This document shows positions 19,128 through 27,802 of a DNA stretch of 64,000 nt, one piece after another. The stretch comes from Micromonospora vinacea. GTDB lineage: Bacteria > Actinomycetota > Actinomycetes > Mycobacteriales > Micromonosporaceae. Numbering within the stretch: position 1 is the first letter of the stretch; each line of letters opens with the position of its first letter. The notes beneath the pieces were generated by a model. It did no database searches, was not told the DNA's origin, and saw nothing but the letters and a program-made list of their open reading frames with translations. The position numbers and the translations under genes were made by a program. The stretch spans positions 1,612,001-1,676,000 of the forward strand of contig NZ_JADOTY010000001.1 of NCBI RefSeq assembly GCF_015751785.1. The letters are read 5' to 3'.

Positions 19128-20105
19128 GTGTGTGCAGCTGAGCGCCCGATCGACCCGGCCGGTACCGGATGGCCCGCCCGTCTCCACGTGGTGACCGGCA
19201 AGGGCGGCACCGGTAAGACCAGCGTGGCGGCGGCGCTGGCCCTGGCGCTCGCCGCCGGTGGCCGGCGCACCCTGCTGGTCGAGGTCGAGGGGCGGCAGGG
19301 CATCGCCCAACTGTTCGGCATCGACCCGCTGCCCTACGAGGAACGGCACCTCGCCGACGCGCCGGACGGCGGTGAGGTGCGCGCGCTCGCGGTGGACGCT
19401 GAGGAGGCGCTGCTCGAGTACCTGGACATGTTCTACAAACTGGGCGCGGCGGGCCGGGCACTGCGCAAGCTGGGTGCCATCGACTTCGCCACCACCATCG
19501 CCCCCGGCCTGCGGGACGTCCTGCTCACCGGCAAGGTGAAGGAGGCCACCACCCGCACCACCGGGCAGCGGCGCGCGTACGACGCTGTGGTGCTGGACGC
19601 CCCGCCGACCGGGCGGATCGGCCGGTTCCTCAACGTGACTGCGGAGACCGCCCGGCTGGCCAAGGTCGGCCCGATCAAGACCCAGAGCGAGGGGGTCGCC
19701 GCGTTGCTGCGGTCCCCGATGACTGCTGTGCACGTGGTGACGCTGCTGGAGGAGATGCCGATCCAGGAGACGGTGGACGCGATCGCCGACCTGACCGCCC
19801 TCGGCTTCGGCGTCGGGAAGGTGCTCGTCAACGGGGTCCGAGCCCCGCTGCCCGCCGGACCGGCGGTCACCACCGCTGAGTTGGAGCGCGGGCTGGTCGC
19901 GGCCGGGCTGCCGGCCGATCGGGACATCGTGGCCGGGTTGCACGACGAGGCACGTGACCAGCTCATCCGGCGCGAACTGGAGGATTCGCTCCGCGCCGAC
20001 CTGGTGGAGTTGGGGCTGCCGATGATCGAGCTGCCGTTGCTGCCCGACGGGGTGGACCGGGCGGGGCTCTCGGCGCTGGCCCAGGCCCTCGTTCGCGCCG
20101 AATGA
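19128..20105 (+). CDS. Get3/ArsA-family ATPase (first of pair)
   Basis: A 325-residue P-loop ATPase with the deviant Walker A VTGKGGTGKTS, VEVEGRQGIAQLFG and switch-II VLDAPPTGRIGRF. It corresponds by order to Mycobacterium Rv3679 and the Streptomyces gene next to wblA. These pairs are thought to act as a heterodimer with structural similarity to the tail-anchored-protein factor Get3; the bacterial substrate remains unclear. GTG start at 19128. No arsenic genes are nearby, so arsenite transport is unlikely. Confidence 0.9.
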   Translation: MCAAERPIDPAGTGWPARLHVVTGKGGTGKTSVAAALALALAAGGRRTLLVEVEGRQGIAQLFGIDPLPYEERHLADAPDGGEVRALAVDAEEALLEYLDMFYKLGAAGRALRKLGAIDFATTIAPGLRDVLLTGKVKEATTRTTGQRRAYDAVVLDAPPTGRIGRFLNVTAETARLAKVGPIKTQSEGVAALLRSPMTAVHVVTLLEEMPIQETVDAIADLTALGFGVGKVLVNGVRAPLPAGPAVTTAELERGLVAAGLPADRDIVAGLHDEARDQLIRRELEDSLRADLVELGLPMIELPLLPDGVDRAGLSALAQALVRAE

Positions 20106-20161
20106 CTCACACCTGAGCGCAGCACGGGCGCGCGGACCCACCGGCCCGATACGCTCGATTG

Positions 20162-21310
20162 GTGCCTTCCGAAGACGCGGCGCCGCAGCTGGACGTCGAC
20201 CAGATCCTCGCCGACCCAGGCGTGCGGATCGTCGTGTGCTGCGGTGCCGGCGGAGTGGGAAAGACGACCACGGCCGCGGCGCTGGCGCTGCGGGCCGCCG
20301 AGCACCACGGTCGGCGAACTGTGGTGCTCACCATCGACCCGGCCCGCCGGCTGGCCCAGTCGCTGGGCCTGACCGAGCTGGACAACACGCCTCGCCAGGT
20401 CAAGGGCATCGACGTCGAGAGCAGCGGCGGCGAGTTGCACGCCATGATGCTGGACATGAAGCGCACCTTCGACGACGTGGTGTTGCAGCACACCGACCCG
20501 ACGAAGGCCGCGGAGATCTTCGCGAACCCGTTCTACCAGGCGATGAGCTCGACCTTCGCCGGCACACAGGAATACATGGCGATGGAGAAGCTGGGTCAGC
20601 TGCATGCCCGGGGCGAGTGGGACCTGATCGTGGTGGACACGCCACCGTCCCGCTCGGCACTGGACTTCCTGGACGCGCCGGCTCGACTCTCCCGTTTCCT
20701 CGACGGCCGGATGCTGCGACTGCTGCTGGCCCCGGCGCGCAGTGGCGGCCGGAGCATGTTCAGCCTGGTCACGGCCTCGTTCGGGATGTTCTCGAAGGTG
20801 GTGCAGAAGGTGCTCGGCGCGCAACTGCTCACCGACCTGTCCGGCTTCGTGGCGGCACTGGACTCGATGTTCGGTGGTTTCCGGCAGCGCGCCGAGCAGA
20901 CGTACCGCATCCTGCAGGCGCGGGAGACGGCCTTCCTGCTGGTCGCGACGCCGGAGCCGGACGCGGTCCGGGAGGCCGCCTACTTCGCGGGCCGGCTGCG
21001 GGACGAGCGGATGCCGCTGGCCGGCCTGGTGCTCAACCGGGTGCACCGCCCGGCGGTTCCGGAGCTGGACGCCGAGCAGAGCCGGGTCGCCGCCGAGCGG
21101 CTGACCGAGCTGGGTGGGCATGAGGCCACCGCCGACGTGCTGCGGGCGCACGCGACGCTGGCCCGCCAGGCGGTACGCGAGCAGCAGGTCGCCGCGCGCT
21201 TCACCGAGGCGTTCCCGGCCGTGCCGGCGGTTTCGGTTACGGCGCAGCCCGCCGACGTGCACGACGTCGACGGGCTACGGACGATCGGCGCGGCGATCAG
21301 CCGGCAGTGA
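20162..21310 (+). CDS. Get3/ArsA-family ATPase (second of pair)
   Basis: A 382-residue ATPase with Walker A CCGAGGVGKTTTAAA, TIDPARRLAQSLGL and VVDTPPSRSALDFLDAPARL, the standard Get3/ArsA signatures. The GTG at 20162 is preferred over the preceding TTG. Order matches Rv3680. It ends 6 bp before the convergent wblA/whiB4 stop. Mycobacterial homologues form a complex linked to redox stress and the neighbouring WhiB4; the same physical arrangement here suggests conserved function, by inference. Confidence 0.9.
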   Translation: MPSEDAAPQLDVDQILADPGVRIVVCCGAGGVGKTTTAAALALRAAEHHGRRTVVLTIDPARRLAQSLGLTELDNTPRQVKGIDVESSGGELHAMMLDMKRTFDDVVLQHTDPTKAAEIFANPFYQAMSSTFAGTQEYMAMEKLGQLHARGEWDLIVVDTPPSRSALDFLDAPARLSRFLDGRMLRLLLAPARSGGRSMFSLVTASFGMFSKVVQKVLGAQLLTDLSGFVAALDSMFGGFRQRAEQTYRILQARETAFLLVATPEPDAVREAAYFAGRLRDERMPLAGLVLNRVHRPAVPELDAEQSRVAAERLTELGGHEATADVLRAHATLARQAVREQQVAARFTEAFPAVPAVSVTAQPADVHDVDGLRTIGAAISRQ

Positions 21311-21316
21311 CCGGCG

Positions 21317-21637
21317 TCAGTTGGCCGCGCTGACGAGAATCTTGTCCTTGCCAGCCTTGTCCTTGCTGTTCTTCTTCATCGCGGCCTCGAACATCTTGCG
21401 CCAGCTCGTCACCTGCGGGTGACGACGCAGGAGCGCCCGCCGTTCGCGTTCGGTCATGCCGCCCCACACACCGAACTCGATCCGGTTGTCCAGCGCGTCG
21501 GCCAGGCACTCGTACCGAACTGGGCAGCTCCGGCAGATCCGCTTCGCCACGTTCTGTTCGGCGCCCTGTACGAACAACGCGTCCGGGTCCCCGTTCTGAC
21601 ATGCCGCCTGCGACGGCCAGTCAGTGATCATGCCCAT
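21317..21637 (-). CDS. wblA: WhiB-family iron-sulfur regulator, WblA/WhiB4 type
   Basis: A 106-residue protein with the four iron-sulfur cysteines C13, C35, C38 and C44 (AACQNGD, ICRSCPVRYEC), the GVWGGMTERERRAL turn and a basic lysine-rich tail for DNA binding. FVQGAEQN and EFGVWGG plus the gene order (Get3 pair, wbl, bifunctional PBP, YqeY, phosphoesterase) match Streptomyces wblA and mycobacterial whiB4. In those organisms it controls development/antibiotics or oxidative stress. Start ATG at 21637; a GTG two codons upstream is possible. Confidence 0.93.
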   Translation of the reverse strand: MGMITDWPSQAACQNGDPDALFVQGAEQNVAKRICRSCPVRYECLADALDNRIEFGVWGGMTERERRALLRRHPQVTSWRKMFEAAMKKNSKDKAGKDKILVSAAN

Positions 21638-22044
21638 GTGTACACGTCCCCCCTTGCAGTACCTACCGACCTCGTCGATGCACGCCAGCCGGCAATTCCC
21701 CCCGATCGCCCGGCCTGCCTTCCCCAAGGCGGCGCGGACGACATGTGGCGCTGTCGCCGCCCCCATCATGCTCTGTAGTCGACTGATTACGCAACGTTGT
21801 CGACGAAATCCATCATTCCGGACACTCCCGGCTTCCCGGGCCTTCGACCGCCGGTTACCCCGCCGAGCTCGGCGATAACGCTGCGCCGCCTCACCAAATC
21901 GGAGGAGACTCACGCCGGGTCACACGCAACCAAGTACCGGGGGTCGTGCGTTTAGCACAACGAGGGCAGCGCGCGCAGGAAATGGGGAAAGAACGCCCCA
22001 GCGCCCCTCGTTCCCTACTCGCGTACCCTGTCGAGGTGACCTGG
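21638..22044. other. wblA-ponA divergent regulatory region
   Basis: 407 bp between divergent genes, expected to contain the wblA and PBP promoters. GTCGAC palindromes at 21778 and 21799, 21 bp apart, flank AACGTT (21793), a possible operator on the wblA side. A GAGGTG ribosome binding site (22033) serves the PBP gene. No other gene seen. Confidence 0.4.
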
Positions 22045-24489
22045 ATGCGGAAACGTGACCACAATGTGCTGACCAACGCCGCATCGCTACTCGTGTGTGG
22101 CCTGCTGGCCGGCGTGGTGGTCGCTGCGGCGGCCTTCCCCGCGGTAGCGATGTCCGGCCTGGCCGCGAAGGCCGGCGCCGAGACATTCGGTGCCCTGCCC
22201 ACGGAGCTGACGGTGGCCCGCGCGCCACAGATCAGCTACCTGCTGGCATCGGACGGCAAGACACCGCTCGCGACGATGTACGACGAGAACCGACGGGACG
22301 TGAAGCTCGCCGACATCTCGGTGCCCATGCAGAAGGCCATCATCGCGGCCGAGGACCATGACTTCTACAAGCACAACGGCGTCGACATCAACGGTGTCGC
22401 CCGCGCGTTCGTCAACAACCAGAGCGAAGGCTCCGGCCGGCAGGGCGCCTCGACGCTGACCATGCAGTACGTCCGGCTGGCCATCGCCTACTCGGCCACC
22501 CACCCGGCCGACGTCGTCGCGGCGACCGAGGACACCAGCGCCCGCAAGCTCCGCGAGATGCGGCTGGCCCTCCAGGTCGACAAGGAATTCTCCAAGGACG
22601 AGATCCTCACCCGCTACCTCAACCTCGCCTCGTTCGGCAACGGCGCGTACGGCATCTACGCCGCCAGCCAGGTCTACTTCGGTAAGCCGCCGAGCAAGCT
22701 GAAGATCGAGGAAGCGGCGTTGCTGGCCGGCATGGTCAAGGCGCCGACGACGAACGACCCGACCACCGAGGCCGGTTACCCGCTCGCCAAGGACCGTCGC
22801 GACTACGTCATCCAGAACATGGTCGACATCAAGGCCATCACCCAGCAGGAGGCGGACGCCGCCAAGGCGACCAAGCTGGTGGTGAAGGACAAGCGCACCC
22901 CGAACGGCTGCGTCGCCGCCAACGTCAACGAGTGGGGCTTCTTCTGCGACTACTTCTACCGCTGGTGGATGGAGCAGGAGACGTTCGGCAAGACCACGTA
23001 CGACCGGGAGCGCCGGCTGAAGAGCGGCGGATACACCGTCGTGACCTCGATCGACGTCCAGGCACAGCGCGGCGCGGACAAGGCGGTCCGTAAGGCCAAG
23101 AGCATCAACAGCAAGGAAGCGGCAATGGTCGCCGTGGTCGAGCCGGGCACCGGCCGGGTGCGGGCGCTCGCGGTCAACCGGCAGTTCAAGCTCGACGACC
23201 CGAAGAACCCGAAGAACAAGATCTCCAGCGATCCCGCGAAGAGCAGGAAGAAGATCCGGGGCAACTACCCGGCGACGGTCAACCCGTTGCTCACCGGCGG
23301 CAACGGCATCACCGGCTACCAGGCCGGCTCGACGTTCAAGATCTTCAGCATCGTCGCCGCGCTGGAGAAGGGCATCCCGCTCAGCTACTCGATGAACGCT
23401 CCGCAGCAGTTCAAGTCGGAATACATCATCGACAGCAGCAGCCCGGCGGCCTGCAAGGGCACCCACTTCTACTGCCCGACCAACTCGAACCTGAAGCCCG
23501 GCGGCGTGCAGAACATGTGGAGCGCTTTCGCCCAGTCGGTAAACACCTACTTCGTGCCGCTCCAGCAGCAGGTCGGTGCGGAGAACGTCGTCGACGCCGC
23601 CCGACGCGCCGGCATCCAGTTCCGGGCGAGCAACGACGCCAAGTTCGCCGCGACCAAGGAAGCCGCCCACCAGTGGGGCGCCTTCACCCTGGGTGTCTCC
23701 TCCACCACGCCGCTCGACCTGGCCAACGCGTACGCGACCCTCGCGGCGGACGGCAAGTACTGCGAGCCGATCCCGGTGCAGGAGATCCGGGACCCGGAGG
23801 GCAACAAGCTGGACATCGCCAACCCGCGGTGTGAGAAGCGGTTCAGCACCGAGGTGGCCCGGGCCGCCGTCGACGCCGCCCGCTGCCCGGTCGGCGACAA
23901 CTCCAGCACCAGCAAGTGCGGTGGCAGCCGCACGGCCGGCGTCGTGAAGAGCATCGTCGACGCGCCGGTGGCCGGTAAGTCCGGCACCACCGACTCGGAG
24001 AAGACGGCCGCCCTGGTCGCCATGACCAAGCAGTACTCGGTGGCCGGCATCATGGCCGACCCGGACTGGCCGCAGACGAACGTCAAGATGAAGCACAAGG
24101 AGAAGGACGGCATCAACCCGCCGGTGTACGAGACGCTGCGGGATGCCATGAAGGGCAAACCGCGGATCAAGTTCGAGCCGCCGGGCCAGAAGATCTCCGA
24201 GGGTGACCAGCGCAGCATCCCCAACGTGAAGTGCGTTTCGGTGGACGCCGCGAAGTCCCGACTCAAGGGCGCCGGCTTCGAGCCCGTCGTCTCCAGCGCC
24301 AAGGTGCCGTCCTCCTGCAAGGCGGGCGAGGCGGCCGGCACCAGCCCGGACGGACGCACCATCAAGGGTGGCGTGGTCACCATCCAGGTCAGCAGCGGCG
24401 GCGGTACGCCGGGCAACACCAACGGCACTCCGGGCGGCCAACCCGGCAACCAACCCGGACGACCCGGCAACGGCCGTCCGAACGGCTGA
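22045..24489 (+). CDS. ponA: bifunctional penicillin-binding protein (GT51 + transpeptidase + PASTA)
   Basis: An 814-residue class A PBP that polymerises and cross-links peptidoglycan outside the membrane. One N-terminal signal anchor (about 10-36) is followed by glycosyltransferase motifs AAEDHDFYKHNG (catalytic Glu about 103) and GASTLTMQYVR. The transpeptidase has S429-T-F-K, SVN (in AQSVNTYF) and K645-S-G-T. A single PASTA domain (PNVKCVSVDAAKSRLKGAGF) and a Gly/Asn/Pro tail follow. ATG at 22045 is used with GAGGTG at 6 bp; GTG at 22036 is an alternative. Order corresponds to mycobacterial PonA2. Confidence 0.93.
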   Translation: MRKRDHNVLTNAASLLVCGLLAGVVVAAAAFPAVAMSGLAAKAGAETFGALPTELTVARAPQISYLLASDGKTPLATMYDENRRDVKLADISVPMQKAIIAAEDHDFYKHNGVDINGVARAFVNNQSEGSGRQGASTLTMQYVRLAIAYSATHPADVVAATEDTSARKLREMRLALQVDKEFSKDEILTRYLNLASFGNGAYGIYAASQVYFGKPPSKLKIEEAALLAGMVKAPTTNDPTTEAGYPLAKDRRDYVIQNMVDIKAITQQEADAAKATKLVVKDKRTPNGCVAANVNEWGFFCDYFYRWWMEQETFGKTTYDRERRLKSGGYTVVTSIDVQAQRGADKAVRKAKSINSKEAAMVAVVEPGTGRVRALAVNRQFKLDDPKNPKNKISSDPAKSRKKIRGNYPATVNPLLTGGNGITGYQAGSTFKIFSIVAALEKGIPLSYSMNAPQQFKSEYIIDSSSPAACKGTHFYCPTNSNLKPGGVQNMWSAFAQSVNTYFVPLQQQVGAENVVDAARRAGIQFRASNDAKFAATKEAAHQWGAFTLGVSSTTPLDLANAYATLAADGKYCEPIPVQEIRDPEGNKLDIANPRCEKRFSTEVARAAVDAARCPVGDNSSTSKCGGSRTAGVVKSIVDAPVAGKSGTTDSEKTAALVAMTKQYSVAGIMADPDWPQTNVKMKHKEKDGINPPVYETLRDAMKGKPRIKFEPPGQKISEGDQRSIPNVKCVSVDAAKSRLKGAGFEPVVSSAKVPSSCKAGEAAGTSPDGRTIKGGVVTIQVSSGGGTPGNTNGTPGGQPGNQPGRPGNGRPNG

Positions 24490-24506
24490 GCCGACCGGTA
24501 GGACAC

Positions 24507-24541
24507 AACGGGCGGGCACCCTCCTCGGGTGCCCGCCCGTT
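24507..24541 (+). terminator. strong GC hairpin terminator after ponA
   Basis: AACGGGCGGGCACC (24507-24520) pairs perfectly with 24528-24541 around a 7-nt loop, 17 bp after the stop, followed by TTCGTC. It can also serve the convergent YqeY gene. Confidence 0.85.
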
Positions 24542-24601
24542 TCGTCTGTCCGGGACCAGCGAGCGGCAGCGCAACGTCCTGCGCGCCGCTGACCCGCTGA
24601 G

Positions 24602-25057
24602 TCAGAGACCGAGCTGTCGGCGTACCTCGGCGGCCACCCGGCCACCCTCGGCCTGGCCCGCCACCGCAGCCTGGGCCGCCTTCATCGCCGGGCCCATCTG
24701 GGCCTTGCCGGTGAAGCCGCCCGCGGCGAGCGCCCCCGACACCAGTTCGGTCAGCTCGGCGTCCGAGAGCTGCTTGGGCAGGTAGCGGTCCAGCACCTCA
24801 CCCTCGGCGCTCTCCTTCGCGGCCTGCTCGGCGCGGCCGGCGTCGGCGAAGGCGGTCGCCGCCTCCCGACGCTTCTTGGCTTCCTTGGTCAGCACCGCGA
24901 GCACCTCGTCATCGGTGAGCTCGCGCTTGGCCTTGCCGGCGACCTCGGCGGTGCCAACGGCGGCCAGGGCCATCCGCAGCGTGGAGGTGGTCAGCTCGTC
25001 GCGCGCCTTGAGCGCGGAACGCATGTCGGCAGTGAGGCGGTCCTTCAGCGTGCTCAT
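24602..25057 (-). CDS. YqeY/GatB-domain protein
   Basis: A 151-residue all-helical protein. MSTLKDRLTADMRSALKARD at the N-terminus, then LTDDEVLAVLTKEAKKRREA, DRYLPKQLSDAEL and GPAMKAAQAAVAGQAEGGRV, which together define the GatB/YqeY family related to the tail of aspartyl/glutamyl-tRNA amidotransferase. Full length for the family. A role in tRNA-dependent amidation is assumed from the fold, not shown. Position between PBP and phosphoesterase matches Streptomyces. Confidence 0.9.
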   Translation of the reverse strand: MSTLKDRLTADMRSALKARDELTTSTLRMALAAVGTAEVAGKAKRELTDDEVLAVLTKEAKKRREAATAFADAGRAEQAAKESAEGEVLDRYLPKQLSDAELTELVSGALAAGGFTGKAQMGPAMKAAQAAVAGQAEGGRVAAEVRRQLGL

Positions 25058-25082
25058 GGACGGTCAAACTACCCTGAACGCC

Positions 25083-25976
25083 ATGCGAAAGCGCACACTA
25101 TTCCGGCTCGCCGCCGGAACCGCCACGATCGGCGCGGCCACCCTCGCGTACGCGTCGCTCGTCGAGCGCAACATGTTCACCCTGCGGCGGTACGACGTGC
25201 CGGTGCTCCCGGCCGACGCGGAGCCGCTGCGCGTGCTGCACCTGTCGGACCTGCACATGATGCCCGACCAGGCGCGCAAGCAGCGCTGGGTGGCGTCGCT
25301 GGCCGCCCTCGACCCCGACCTGGTGGTGGTGACCGGCGACAACATGGCGCACCCGGGCGCGGTGCCCGGGGTGCTGCGGGCCCTGCAACCGCTGCTGGAC
25401 TACCCGGGCGCGTTCGTGTTCGGCTCCAACGACTACACCGGGCCGGTGCTGAAGAACCCCTTCACCTACTTCCTGCCCGACCGGGAGTACACCGAAGGCG
25501 TCGAGCTGCCCTACGAGGAACTGCGTCAGGTCTTCACCGGCGCCGGCTGGGCGGACCTCAACAACGCCCGGACCACGCTGAAGGCTGGCGGCCGACAACT
25601 CGACCTGGTCGGCGTGGACGACCCGCACATCGACCGGGACGACTACCCGTCAGTGGCCGGCGCGGTGTCGTCCTCGGCGGACCTATCCATCGCGCTGACG
25701 CACTCACCCGAACCACGGGTGCTCGACCAGATGGCGGCGGACGGCTTCGGGCTGCTGCTGGCAGGGCACACCCACGGTGGTCAGGTCTGCGTACCGGGCT
25801 TCGGGGCGCTGGTGACCAACTGTGGCCTGCCCCGCTCGATGGCGCGCGGTCTGCACCGGTGGCCGGGCTCGGACTCCTGGCTGCACGTCTCCGCCGGCCT
25901 CGGCACCCACCCGACCGCCCCGGTCCGCTTCGCCTGCCCCCCGGAAGCCAGCATCCTCACCCTCATCCCCCGCTGA
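25083..25976 (+). CDS. metallophosphoesterase, membrane-associated
   Basis: A 297-residue calcineurin-like phosphoesterase. An N-terminal hydrophobic segment (FRLAAGTATIGAATLAYASL) may anchor it outside the membrane. Metal motifs in order are DLHMMP, GDNMAHPG, GSND (for GNHD), and the C-terminal LLAGHTHGGQVCVPGFG. The Asn/Asp variant GSND is common in this subfamily. ATG at 25083, divergent from yqeY with only 25 bp between. Likely substrate unknown (phosphodiester or nucleotide/lipid). Confidence 0.9.
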   Translation: MRKRTLFRLAAGTATIGAATLAYASLVERNMFTLRRYDVPVLPADAEPLRVLHLSDLHMMPDQARKQRWVASLAALDPDLVVVTGDNMAHPGAVPGVLRALQPLLDYPGAFVFGSNDYTGPVLKNPFTYFLPDREYTEGVELPYEELRQVFTGAGWADLNNARTTLKAGGRQLDLVGVDDPHIDRDDYPSVAGAVSSSADLSIALTHSPEPRVLDQMAADGFGLLLAGHTHGGQVCVPGFGALVTNCGLPRSMARGLHRWPGSDSWLHVSAGLGTHPTAPVRFACPPEASILTLIPR

Positions 25977-26034
25977 CCGCCACCCCGCCGCCACCTGACC
26001 GCCACCCCGCCGCCGCTCCGCCGCCGCTCCGCTT

Positions 26035-26114
26035 CAAGATCCGGGCAGCATCAGGGATGTTGCTGCCTCGGCCCGTCGTGAGGCAGCAACATCCCGGAAG
26101 TTGTGCGGATCTTG
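26035..26114. repeat. GATC-based intergenic palindrome C
   Basis: Nested palindrome: base CAAGATCCG (26035-26043)/complement (26106-26114) and apex GGGATGTTGCTGCCTC (26054-26069)/complement (26080-26095) with a 10-nt loop. The left 35 nt are nearly the same as in the palindrome at 38947-39044. It follows the phosphoesterase stop and precedes the tRNA promoter. Confidence 0.75.
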
Positions 26115-26153
26115 GCTACCCCGGGCGGGGCCAGGGCGGCGGGGGTACCGAGT

Positions 26154-26181
26154 TTGACCATCCGGGCGGGTGGGCTACTAT
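26154..26181 (+). promoter_or_regulatory. tRNA-Pro promoter
   Basis: TTGACC (26154-26159), 16-bp spacer, TACTAT (26176-26181): a strong housekeeping-type promoter, with the expected start about 7 nt before the tRNA 5' end. Confidence 0.75.
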
Positions 26182-26195
26182 TTGTCGGCACGCCT

Positions 26196-26273
<78 letters not shown>

Positions 26274-26276
26274 GTC

Positions 26277-26309
26277 AGAGGGCACATCCGATCCATGGAT
26301 GTGCCCTCT
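26277..26309 (+). terminator. element-encoded terminator for tRNA-Pro
   Basis: AGAGGGCACATCC (26277-26289) pairs perfectly with 26297-26309 around a 7-nt loop, starting 5 nt after the CCA. It lies inside the element and replaces the original tRNA terminator, now stranded at 35593-35625. Confidence 0.75.
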
Positions 26310-26316
26310 AGTGCTT

Positions 26317-26342
26317 CCTGGGTGACCAACTGAGTGACTACG
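26317..26342 (+). repeat. left subterminal repeat (possible integrase arm site)
   Basis: CCTGGGTGACCAACTGAGTG followed by ACTACG; matches 35421-35446 in about 21 of 26 positions in the same orientation. Each copy contains two GNGTGAC units. It overlaps the 3' end of the integrase gene. Confidence 0.55.
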
Positions 26343-27501
26343 CCTCAGCAGACGGCGCGAAGATGCGATCCATGACCGCCGCCCCTTGCAGCAGCACCGG
26401 CCGAAGCTGGTGACGGTAGACCAGCTCGGTGACGGTGGTGCCGGAGTGCCCGCACAGGTCGGCGATGTCCTCCAGGCTCACCCCGCTGTCGGACAGCAGC
26501 GACACAAAGCTGTGCCGCAGCTCACGAGGTGTCCAGGCAGCCGGATCAAGGCCAGCCAGGGCGAGAACTCGGCGGAAGGCCCGGCGGACGTTGGCCGCAT
26601 CGAGGGCAGTGCCGACAGTCGAGGCGAAGACCACCCCAAGCGGCTGCCAGTCCTTGCCGGCAGTCTTGCGCTCCTGTTCCTGGCGTTCCCGGTGATGAGT
26701 CAAGGCGGTGACGCACCGGGCAGGTAGAGCGAGGGTGCGTCGGGACTTGCGGGTCTTGGTATCGCCGCCGTCCCGGTCAGAGCGCCACACCTGGATCGAA
26801 GGCGGTAGCGGCGGATCCATGTCGAGTTGGCCGTCAAGGTCAACGTGGCCCCAGCGCAGGGCGCGGAGTTCTTCGGTGCGCGCGCCGGTCAGCAACGAGA
26901 GCACGACATAGGCGTGCAGGCGAGTTCCCTCGGACGCGCCGAGGACGGCCTTCGCCTGGTCCAAAGTGAGGGACTTGGAGGCGCGACCCTCCTGGCCGCG
27001 CGGGACGGTGCACAGCGCGACGACGTTGCGCTTCACCTTGTCCCGGGCCATGGCTCGGTTCACCGAGCGGTTGAGGCATCCGTAGAGGTCACGAAGGGTG
27101 CGAGTGCTGAGGGTGGTGGCCTTGTCGGCTAGCCAGCGGTCGACGTCCTGGGCGCGAAGCTCGCGGAGCTTCCGAGCGCCCAACGCCGGAATGATGTGGG
27201 TACGGCACAGGATCTCGCACTTGGTCTTGGTGCGGTCTGATCGGCCGTTGAGTCCGTAGGTCAGCCAGTCGGTGACGGCTTCGGTGACGGTGTAGTGGTG
27301 CTCGGCGATGGCGAGCCCGTCTTCGTAGTCGCGGATCTTCTCCCGCAGTTTCGCGCGGGCTTCGGTCTTGGTCTTGCCGCTGCCTTTGCGCACGATGCGT
27401 TTGCCGGCCGGGGTGTAGCCGACGGTGATGGTGGCGATCCAGCGTTGCCGGGACTCATCCCAGTGCAGGCCGCCTTCACCTCGGGCGCGGCGTGTGGTCA
27501 T
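26338..27501 (-). CDS. int: tyrosine recombinase (integrase)
   Basis: A 387-residue integrase that carries out site-specific recombination at tRNA-Pro. An N-terminal arm-binding domain ([20 protein letters not shown]) and a SAM-like core-binding domain (about 70-165) precede the catalytic domain with R208 ([10 protein letters not shown]), R329-H330 (TPRELRHSF), H352 (GHSG) and nucleophile Y362 (VYRHQ). The first box-II histidine is Arg (R326), as in many actinobacterial relatives. ATG overlaps the excisionase stop (ATGA). It is the last gene of the rep operon, with its 3' end next to attL. Confidence 0.95.
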   Translation of the reverse strand: MTTRRARGEGGLHWDESRQRWIATITVGYTPAGKRIVRKGSGKTKTEARAKLREKIRDYEDGLAIAEHHYTVTEAVTDWLTYGLNGRSDRTKTKCEILCRTHIIPALGARKLRELRAQDVDRWLADKATTLSTRTLRDLYGCLNRSVNRAMARDKVKRNVVALCTVPRGQEGRASKSLTLDQAKAVLGASEGTRLHAYVVLSLLTGARTEELRALRWGHVDLDGQLDMDPPLPPSIQVWRSDRDGGDTKTRKSRRTLALPARCVTALTHHRERQEQERKTAGKDWQPLGVVFASTVGTALDAANVRRAFRRVLALAGLDPAAWTPRELRHSFVSLLSDSGVSLEDIADLCGHSGTTVTELVYRHQLRPVLLQGAAVMDRIFAPSAEA

Positions 27502-27716
27502 CGGGTGCCTCCTTTCTGGGCTTCGTGTTCGAGCAGGTCGACGTAGGCGGTAATCGCGGCGGCGGGGACGAGACGGGACCGGCCCTGTCGGACGGTGCGC
27601 AGTCGGCCGGCGCGGATCTGTTCGTAGATCACGGTCCGCGACAGGCTGAGCAGTCGCATGGCCTCAGTGATCCGGTAGAGAGCCTTGCCCGGCGCGTCGA
27701 TCGTGGGTGCGGTCAA
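27498..27716 (-). CDS. xis: AlpA/MerR-like excisionase
   Basis: A 72-residue DNA-binding protein. LYRITEAMRLLSLSRTVIYE is a helix-turn-helix of the HTH_17/AlpA excisionase type, followed by the wing IRAGRLRTVRQGRSRLVP. It overlaps the integrase by 4 bp, the standard xis-int coupling of pSAM2-like elements. Expected role is to direct recombination toward excision. Two TGACAC palindromes lie immediately upstream. Confidence 0.9.
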   Translation of the reverse strand: MTAPTIDAPGKALYRITEAMRLLSLSRTVIYEQIRAGRLRTVRQGRSRLVPAAAITAYVDLLEHEAQKGGTR

Positions 27717-27751
27717 ACGGGGTGGTCCTTCCTACTTGGGGCGGCGGTTTT

Positions 27752-27802
27752 TTGACACGTACGTGTCAAGGGCGTGTGGGTTGGTTGACACGTACGTGTC
27801 AG
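27752..27802. promoter_or_regulatory. twin 16-18 bp palindromes between rep and xis
   Basis: TTGACACGTACGTGTCAA (27752-27769) and TTGACACGTACGTGTCAG (27785-27802), spaced 33 bp start to start (about three helical turns). The second covers the rep stop codon. They could be operators, Xis/Int binding sites or part of a replication locus. Confidence 0.75.

Noticed and set aside
19128..21310. Arsenite efflux pump
   Set aside because: The ArsA-like signatures belong to the Get3-like pair next to wblA/whiB4; no arsB, arsC or arsD nearby.
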